DNA from: Vibrio artabrorum
Lineage (GTDB): Bacteria; Pseudomonadota; Gammaproteobacteria; Enterobacterales; Vibrionaceae
DNA: 64,000 nt
NCBI RefSeq assembly: GCF_024347295.1
Contig: NZ_AP025459.1
Span: forward strand, 186,001 to 250,000
Direction: 5' to 3'
The translations under genes were made by a program, and so were the position numbers. Below are positions 58,506 to 64,000 of the stretch, in pieces. Position 1 is the stretch's first letter, and every line of letters begins with the position of its first letter. The notes under the pieces are model-generated. The model saw only the letters and a list, made by a program, of their open reading frames with translations, did not search any database and was not told the origin of the DNA.

Positions 58506-58763
58506 ATGCTCAATGAAAACCATGCCTTTATCTTAGATTTCCCAGATCTTAAATTAGACATTGTTCAGCTCAACCACGACGACGAAAGATTCAAAGCAGA
58601 CATGCAGAAGTACCACCAACTCGACTACGACATCCGTCAGCTAGAGATTTCTGGCAGCCCTATCGATGACGACAGCATGCACAATCTCAAAGTAGAACGC
58701 ATGGAGCTAAAAGACTCGCTACACAAACAGCTCATGCGCCATCACGCGCTCAAGATCGTATAA
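58506..58763 (+). CDS. DUF465 (YdcH-like) small protein
   Basis: 85 residues from ATG 58506, with GAGGAAG just upstream. A short helical hairpin with many charged residues; HNLKVERMELKDSLHKQL is the usual DUF465 end. Cytoplasmic, function unknown. Confidence 0.78.
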   Translation: MLNENHAFILDFPDLKLDIVQLNHDDERFKADMQKYHQLDYDIRQLEISGSPIDDDSMHNLKVERMELKDSLHKQLMRHHALKIV

Positions 58764-58776
58764 ATACTCATTATGC

Positions 58777-58801
58777 TAGTGTGGCTAACTTGGCCACACT
58801 A
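58777..58801. terminator. Hairpin between DUF465 and DUF1840 genes
   Basis: TAGTGTGGC (58777-58785) pairs with GCCACACTA (58793-58801), 7-base loop, but no T run, between convergent genes. Confidence 0.45.
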
Positions 58802-58875
58802 ATGCCCTTCTCAATGGGTACTTTGTTTGTCATTGAAATGATCGATTGTCCAACCAACCTATAACCTCAACCAAC

Positions 58876-59214
58876 CTATAATCGTTTACCGCTACCATCT
58901 TCCCACATCACTTCGCACTCTTCTCTGATCGCTGATTTCAACAGTTCAACCAAAGGGAAAGCTCGGCTACCAATACTGATAGGAACTTCAACAATCTCTT
59001 CTTCACGGCCATCATCGGCATTCTCTTGCTCGACAGGTTGACTCTGTTCAGCGTCAATCGCAGACCGTAAATGATTCAGCGCCTGAGAGACTTCTGAAGC
59101 ATCAATCGCTCCAGGTACAGTGCCACTGTGTCCCAGCATTTTAATCAGCTGAAGACCGACCTCTCCTAACATCGTGACATTCGCATGTGCCTTGCAACTA
59201 AACGTAATTAACAT
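58876..59214 (-). CDS. DUF1840 family protein
   Basis: 112 residues. The start TFSCKAHANVTMLGEV, then LIKMLGHSGTVPGAI, and the C-terminal SRAFPLVELLKSA match DUF1840. An acidic linker sits in the middle (about 58-76). Cytoplasmic, function unknown, single gene. Confidence 0.82.
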   Translation of the reverse strand: MLITFSCKAHANVTMLGEVGLQLIKMLGHSGTVPGAIDASEVSQALNHLRSAIDAEQSQPVEQENADDGREEEIVEVPISIGSRAFPLVELLKSAIREECEVMWEDGSGKRL

Positions 59215-59484
59215 AATGAGATTCTCTTCAATTTGATTGTTTGCAAACTATGTTGAGTAAATCATTAGAAAGCAAGTCGATCATCAAAGAATCATGAAGA
59301 ACCAGAATCTCTAATTCGCTATTTCTGAATGGCTATAGGTACCGTCAGTGATACCGTTCACCGTTTACAATCTCAGATAAGTCTTTAATTAATATCCTTG
59401 ATAGTCGTCACACAAAATCGACAACCGCCAATGATTATTTAATCTACTATTAACATCATCATTAAACTTTGTGGCACAAATCAC

Positions 59485-60699
59485 ATGAATAGGCTAGTAG
59501 GCAGACACCTCGAAGAGATGGCGGACATACGCTCGACTCGTAAACAAAAAATTGTCTATTCCTTTTCACTGACTTCTGCTGCAATTTTTACCTTCTACAC
59601 TTGGGCTTATATTCAGGAACAGTTTTATGCGTTGTCGACTCTCGAGTTGTGTTTTACGCTTATCGTAGTCTTAAACGCCATTTCTATAAAAAAAGCCACC
59701 ACACCAAAGTACCCAGAGCTGATATTAAGCGCAGTGCTACTTGCGCAAGGGGTTACTTTATTCTTGTACAACCAGACTATTCCCGAGCGAATACTCTGGT
59801 TGTATCCTATTTTAGCCGCCGTGATTTTTATCAATAATTTCAGAATGGGCATGATATTCAGTGTTTCGTTTTGTCTGTTTATTTTAGCCTTGGTTCTCAC
59901 CTTCCCTAACCAATTTTCTGTGCCCTTTAACAGCACGCATCGCTTTATTCTTAGCTTGTTTACTATGAGTTTGGTGTGCCACACCGGCGCTTATTACTAC
60001 ACACAAGCCGTGAGTTATATTCAACGACTTTACCAAGAAGGGATTGAAGACTTAGCCTATCGAGACCAACTCACAGGATTAGCCAATCGTTGGAGTTTTG
60101 AACGTTGGGCAACAGAAAAACTCACGAAAGTTGAGAGCAAACCGTCACTGACCGCGCTGGTATTTTTAGATATTGATAACTTTAAAGACATCAACGACAA
60201 CTATGGGCATGCCGTTGGCGACAATGTTTTACAGCATTTCGCTAATCGCTTGAGCAATAATATCCGCACCAAAGACAGAGACAGTCAAAAATACGATTAT
60301 TCCATCGCTCGGTTTGCCGGAGATGAATTTGTTTTGATGCTCTACGACATTCCAACTAAAAAAAACCTGGATGACATTTTAACGCGTATATGTGGATTGT
60401 TCGCAAGCGATTACCAAATCAATGAACGAATCAACGAACTCACTCTTAGTGTTGGCGTCTCTTTATACCCTCAAGATGGTACAGACCTACACGAGTTAAC
60501 GAGATGCGCCGATAAAGCCATGTATGTCGCCAAGCGCTCTGGAAAAAATAGATATGCCTATTATCACGATAATCCAGTAGTGCCCCTGATTGAAGAGCGA
60601 GCAGCTCGCTCACAGTCTGATTCATCTGACTTTGAACATTGCCGTGAAGGAAAGGCTGAAGGGAACAATATTACACGGCTAAATATACGTCAGCGTTAA
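59485..60699 (+). CDS. Membrane diguanylate cyclase (AGDEF)
   Basis: 404 residues. Five or six hydrophobic helices (about 27-175) and a GGDEF domain (about 190-350). The signature is AGDEF at 278-282, a variant known to be active in other cyclases; no RxxD site is apparent before it. It should make c-di-GMP from GTP. A ~50-residue polar tail follows the domain. Single gene. Confidence 0.88.
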   Translation: MNRLVGRHLEEMADIRSTRKQKIVYSFSLTSAAIFTFYTWAYIQEQFYALSTLELCFTLIVVLNAISIKKATTPKYPELILSAVLLAQGVTLFLYNQTIPERILWLYPILAAVIFINNFRMGMIFSVSFCLFILALVLTFPNQFSVPFNSTHRFILSLFTMSLVCHTGAYYYTQAVSYIQRLYQEGIEDLAYRDQLTGLANRWSFERWATEKLTKVESKPSLTALVFLDIDNFKDINDNYGHAVGDNVLQHFANRLSNNIRTKDRDSQKYDYSIARFAGDEFVLMLYDIPTKKNLDDILTRICGLFASDYQINERINELTLSVGVSLYPQDGTDLHELTRCADKAMYVAKRSGKNRYAYYHDNPVVPLIEERAARSQSDSSDFEHCREGKAEGNNITRLNIRQR

Positions 60700-60727
60700 G
60701 TGTGACTGTCGCTGACATCTAAGCGCA

Positions 60728-61009
60728 CTAGCCTGCCATATACATCAACCACAGGCTGACTAACCCTATCACAATGATCCAAATAACTTGTCGTGTGGTA
60801 TTCAGATTATCGCGTTTAGATTTCATTACTGTCTTATAAGCCGCTTGCTTAGCAGAATGAATAAAAGGGCCATTAACACTGCGTCTTTTTAGGCGACGTT
60901 TACATGCACTGTTTGCGACAGCGGTAAAGCGGTGGCTCTGCTCTGTTGTAAAATCGTTATCAAAGTCGAGCCGACCTTGACTATCGCCATGCTTTGGTTG
61001 TATTGCCAT
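60728..61009 (-). CDS. Small tail-anchored protein of unknown function
   Basis: 93 residues. A basic, polar N-terminal two thirds and one C-terminal hydrophobic helix (VIWIIVIGLVSLWLMYMAG) suggest a protein anchored by its tail in the inner membrane. AGGACGC precedes ATG 61009. No family recognised. Confidence 0.65.
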   Translation of the reverse strand: MAIQPKHGDSQGRLDFDNDFTTEQSHRFTAVANSACKRRLKRRSVNGPFIHSAKQAAYKTVMKSKRDNLNTTRQVIWIIVIGLVSLWLMYMAG

Positions 61010-61166
61010 AGCGTCCTCCTCAGCGATTTACTCCCTCTTGAGTATAGGCCTAATCTTATATTGTTGCCTGTTCAATATTTTCGAATAAGTCACTCAATAC
61101 CGTGCCATCTTCTTTTTTAATCAAATCACATAAACTATCGCTATTCCCGTTAATGAGGTTTTCATT

Positions 61167-62033
61167 ATGATCAATACAAGAGCAGTCGAGCATGTCATGT
61201 CTACGCATGCCACCTCGGATGGTGATGGTGTCAAAATTCAAAGGATCGCTGGTTTTAATAACCCGCGTTTTTCTCCCTTTTTGATGATTGATGAGCTGAG
61301 ATCAGAGACAAGTAAAGACTACATTGGTGGCTTTCCCCCACACCCTCATCGTGGGATAGAAACGCTCACTTACATGCTACAAGGCCACTTCCAACATAAA
61401 GACCATATGGGTAACGTTGGAGAACTGCGTAGCGGAGGTGCACAGTGGATGGCCGCAGGTCGCGGTGTGATCCACAGTGAAATGCCAATGATGGAACAAG
61501 GCGCGTTGCATGGGTTCCAGATTTGGATAAACCAACCCGCGACACACAAAATGCAACCCGCTCAATATCATGATTTCCAGCGTAAAAGTATTACGGAGCA
61601 TCAAAATGAACAAGTGGGGTTGCTGAGAATGATTGCGGGTGAGTTTGAACTAGACACAACATCCAGCGCAGCGGCTATACAAATTCAAGGTCCATTGCAA
61701 AAGACAGGTGTGCCACTAAGCGTTGCAGACTGGCAGGCTGATGCCGGACAAAAAGTCGTATTAGGGACGAATGTTAACCACCATTCTATGGCGTACGTGT
61801 ACCGAGGCAGTGTTCAGATCGACGGCAAAGTGATCAAGCAAGGTCAACTGGCACTGCTCACCCAAGCTGAATGGCTGTCTTTGGATAGCATAGAAAATTC
61901 AGGTGTACTGGTTTTTTCTGGTGAACCGATTAATGAGCCTGTGGTGCACTATGGTCCGTTTGTGATGAATTCGATGGAAGAGATTGAACAGACGGTTGAG
62001 GATTACAACAACGGCGTATTTGAAACTTACTGA
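61167..62033 (+). CDS. Pirin family protein
   Basis: 288 residues of two cupin domains. The N-terminal cupin keeps the metal ligands: HPHRGIETLTYML near residue 55 and GRGVIHSEMP near 105. Pirins include quercetin dioxygenases and redox-linked regulators in bacteria. Cytoplasmic. A terminator follows after a heptamer repeat. Confidence 0.92.
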   Translation: MINTRAVEHVMSTHATSDGDGVKIQRIAGFNNPRFSPFLMIDELRSETSKDYIGGFPPHPHRGIETLTYMLQGHFQHKDHMGNVGELRSGGAQWMAAGRGVIHSEMPMMEQGALHGFQIWINQPATHKMQPAQYHDFQRKSITEHQNEQVGLLRMIAGEFELDTTSSAAAIQIQGPLQKTGVPLSVADWQADAGQKVVLGTNVNHHSMAYVYRGSVQIDGKVIKQGQLALLTQAEWLSLDSIENSGVLVFSGEPINEPVVHYGPFVMNSMEEIEQTVEDYNNGVFETY

Positions 62034-62050
62034 TTTACGATACGTTAATG

Positions 62051-62092
62051 AGCTTTGAGCTTTGAGCTTTGAGCTTTGAGCTTTGAGCTTTG
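62051..62092. repeat. Tandem heptamer (AGCTTTG) x6
   Basis: Six perfect head-to-tail copies of AGCTTTG, beginning 18 bases after the pirin stop. Such short repeats change copy number by slippage; here it lies in a 3' UTR. Confidence 0.95.
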
Positions 62093-62185
62093 AAGAGACA
62101 TTACAACCAACAACGAATTTGGTCATCCATTTGATGACTACAAAAACAAGTGACACTATCCACTGCCGGTTATTATCACTTATTC

Positions 62186-62213
62186 AACCACGCTCTTAGA
62201 GCGTGGTTTTTTC
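62186..62213 (+). terminator. Rho-independent terminator after the pirin gene
   Basis: AACCACGCTC (62186-62195) pairs with GAGCGTGGTT (62199-62208), tight loop, six-T tail. Confidence 0.88.
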
Positions 62214-62262
62214 TATTAAATCAGAGACAAACAATATCCTGATTGAACAAATTTAGATCAGG

Positions 62263-62544
62263 TTACAAATACTCACACAGGTAAGCCGTCGCTTCTTTTA
62301 CCTGTAGGTCGAATGAAGAGTCACCCGCAACATCAAAAGATTCACCAGATTGGTATGTTGTCCAATCATCATCCCCAACCCGCTTGACTATCAAAGCACC
62401 TTTAACAACGGTCATCTTTTCTGGAGCCGCAGTCCCAAATGTGTACTCGCCCGTCGCCATTACACCAACACTCATGTCAGCCCCAGACTGGTTAAACGCT
62501 AACGACTTAACGTTCCCTTCAAAGTATGTGTTTTCTTTAATCAT
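62263..62544 (-). CDS. ppnP: Pyrimidine/purine nucleoside phosphorylase PpnP (DUF1255)
   Basis: 93 residues, the family length. The cupin-like barrel pattern NVKSLAFNQSGADMSVGVM, TFGTAAPEKMTVVKGA and SGESFDVAGDSSFDL is complete. PpnP splits nucleosides with phosphate to free base and pentose-1-phosphate. Single gene. Confidence 0.93.
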   Translation of the reverse strand: MIKENTYFEGNVKSLAFNQSGADMSVGVMATGEYTFGTAAPEKMTVVKGALIVKRVGDDDWTTYQSGESFDVAGDSSFDLQVKEATAYLCEYL

Positions 62545-62852
62545 TGTACTTCCTTGTTATCTTCAAATTGCAATTATTGAGCTCACCGAGTAAGCCTATG
62601 CGTAAATTTAGGTGATAATTGTTTTAACCAATTCAAGACTTTCCTACAAGAAATAAATACGCATAGCTTAAACCTTTTCGAGAATAGAGATTGATTGACG
62701 GAATAAATACTTTTAGACATCGCTAAAACGCCACGAAAGCAATTCATATATCGACAACATTTGAACCTGCTTCTAACTCTTGCAACCATCTTTGCAAACT
62801 ATAATTTTAGTTTGTAGCATTTAATGCGGTATGAGTGACGGACGGATAAAAC

Positions 62853-63317
62853 ATGGCAAAAAAGATTACCAAAGCAACAACTTTAGTTGCTACCTCAATA
62901 CGCTACCTTTTGTCATTGATGGTGATTATCATTGCTCTGTCTGTCGGTTATGTTACCTACCAAGCCCAACAACAATCAGACAGCAAAAGTAATGTGCATG
63001 GCACATGGATAGAGATTGGCTCTCCACCTTACAAAACGGATACCCTCACTCTGTCAGATAATGGCGTACTGATGAATCATCGCTTAATCAGCACCTCGTT
63101 TGATTTTGATGGCAAACTTATCACCATCAATACAGGTTCAGGAACAACGGTTTATACCATCAGTGGCAGCGCCGATTCACCTCGCTTAAAACGACTGATT
63201 CCAAGTGTCCCGGCACAACAGTTCGTCAAAGAGGGCTACGAACATACGGCTGCTGGTGATAACCATGGTGTTATGCAGCAACGACGCGCTTCTTTAACAG
63301 AACACTTCCAAAAATAA
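62853..63317 (+). CDS. DUF2850 family membrane-anchored protein
   Basis: 154 residues. One N-terminal helix (about 20-38, LSLMVIIIALSVGYVTY) anchors it; the periplasmic part begins NVHGTWIEIGSPPYKTD, a mark of the Vibrio DUF2850 proteins. Function unknown. Single gene. Confidence 0.8.
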   Translation: MAKKITKATTLVATSIRYLLSLMVIIIALSVGYVTYQAQQQSDSKSNVHGTWIEIGSPPYKTDTLTLSDNGVLMNHRLISTSFDFDGKLITINTGSGTTVYTISGSADSPRLKRLIPSVPAQQFVKEGYEHTAAGDNHGVMQQRRASLTEHFQK

Positions 63318-63701
63318 CCCCTTCCTTTGCAGAACACCCACAGTATTGCGCGCATAACCTATCACAGCTTCCTACATCCTACTCTGTGACCGCCCTTCAA
63401 ATAACAATATTTCCTTTCGTTTGTCGCATTTTTCCATCACTTAATATCGCCTAATTTTACTTATAAGACTCTCATTCTAAAGACGGTTTTATTCTCGATA
63501 ACATGGACTCAGCCTCTCACCAATTAAGCAACAAAGTTGCAACAAAATACAATTTTTTAGTTGTCCATCGAAAACGCGTTTATTTTCAATCATGAAATTA
63601 AAACTATCTTGAATACTGATTAGGAAGCTCCTTTAAAAACGACGGGAGCCACTTATGGAACCATTTGGTTCTCGTAACCTTCAAGGAATGAGAGAAATAG
63701 T
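63318..63701. other. chiA upstream region
   Basis: 384 bases before the chitinase gene without a frame of note. It should hold the chiA promoter and its control sites; I do not see a clear hairpin or repeated box. Confidence 0.4.
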
Positions 63702-64000
63702 ATGATTCGTATTAATACCTGTGCTGCGAGCATCGCGCTAGCGCTATCTGGTACAGCCCTAGCTGCTCCAACAGCACCTAGCATTGACATGTACGGTTCT
63801 AACAACCTACAGTTTTCTAAAATTGAACTCGAGATGGATACCACTTCTGGTTACAACCAAATGGTGACCTATCACGACAAAGCAAAGATCGCGGTCAAAT
63901 TCAATCAATGGAGCGGAACATCAGGAGACACATACAACATCTATTTTGATGGCGTTAAAGTCGCTACAGGCCCAATCAGTGGCAGTCAAACTACCGCAGC
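63702..64000 (+). CDS. chiA: Chitinase A, GH18 (5' part only)
   Basis: The first 99 codons are present; the gene runs off the right edge. A signal peptide of about 22 residues (..SIALALSGTALA-APTAP) marks secretion. The mature start SIDMYGSNNLQFSKIELEMD and FNQWSGTSGDTYNIYFDGV is that of the N-terminal ChiN domain of Vibrio chitinase A. The GH18 domain is outside the window, so catalytic residues cannot be checked. A weak GAGAG lies before ATG 63702. Confidence 0.88.
   Translation, partial: MIRINTCAASIALALSGTALAAPTAPSIDMYGSNNLQFSKIELEMDTTSGYNQMVTYHDKAKIAVKFNQWSGTSGDTYNIYFDGVKVATGPISGSQTTA

Overview
The window looks like part of a Vibrio genome. The proteins resemble those of the V. splendidus clade, and the gene content (sucrose and chitin use, PTS systems, DUF2850, several c-di-GMP proteins, strain-specific insertions) would suit the second chromosome. 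Species and replicon are inferred from protein likeness and layout; there is no rRNA or tRNA gene here to anchor them.

Layout. 1-3.7 kb: the end of a fructose-type PTS permease, then an EAL-type and a GGDEF-type membrane protein. 4.0-5.2 kb: an intact IS3-family element. 5.5-8.0 kb: a divergent OppA/MppA-type binding protein and the murein peptide amidase MpaA. 8.2-15 kb: a DUF535 protein, the glutathione-dependent formaldehyde pair frmA-fghA, and small envelope proteins and lipoproteins. 15.4-22.1 kb: a complete sucrose system (scrB, scrK and scrA in one operon, divergent repressor scrR, porin scrY), with repeated operator-like sites before scrA and scrY. 22.5-25.2 kb: small genes, two of them broken (a flavin reductase and a DUF4144 protein). 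25.3-30.1 kb: a compact glycoside module (GPH symporter, cytoplasmic GH5-like hydrolase, LacI regulator, galM) tied together by a shared palindrome around TTAGCTAA. 30.3-39.9 kb: two C4-dicarboxylate carriers (one beside peptidase T), HAD, HD and glycosylase-like proteins, and a MarR/DMT exporter pair.

40-55.3 kb is an insertion-rich zone. It opens with the relic of one end of an IS3-like element and closes with a relic of the opposite end. Inside are a PilZ protein, a Lon-family protease gene split by a 1,054-bp IS5-family element (9-bp target duplication; the frame is restored on paper if the element is removed), two decayed IS5-family copies and, between those copies, a visibly AT-rich 7.7-kb cluster. 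That cluster is the most unusual part of the window. It has an MFS carrier, an HMGL/DRE-TIM aldolase-like enzyme, an alpha/beta-hydrolase-like protein without its nucleophile serine, an isopropylmalate/isocitrate-dehydrogenase-like enzyme fused to a CinA-type domain, an RraA-family protein, a DUF6282-like metal hydrolase and a LysR regulator. The first six genes are packed with overlaps or gaps of 1-2 bases and should work as one operon on an unidentified, probably carboxylated, small molecule.

55.3-64 kb returns to ordinary chromosomal genes: AraC/GyrI regulator, PLP aminotransferase, GNAT, DUF465, DUF1840, a diguanylate cyclase, pirin, PpnP, DUF2850, and the start of chitinase chiA, cut by the right edge.
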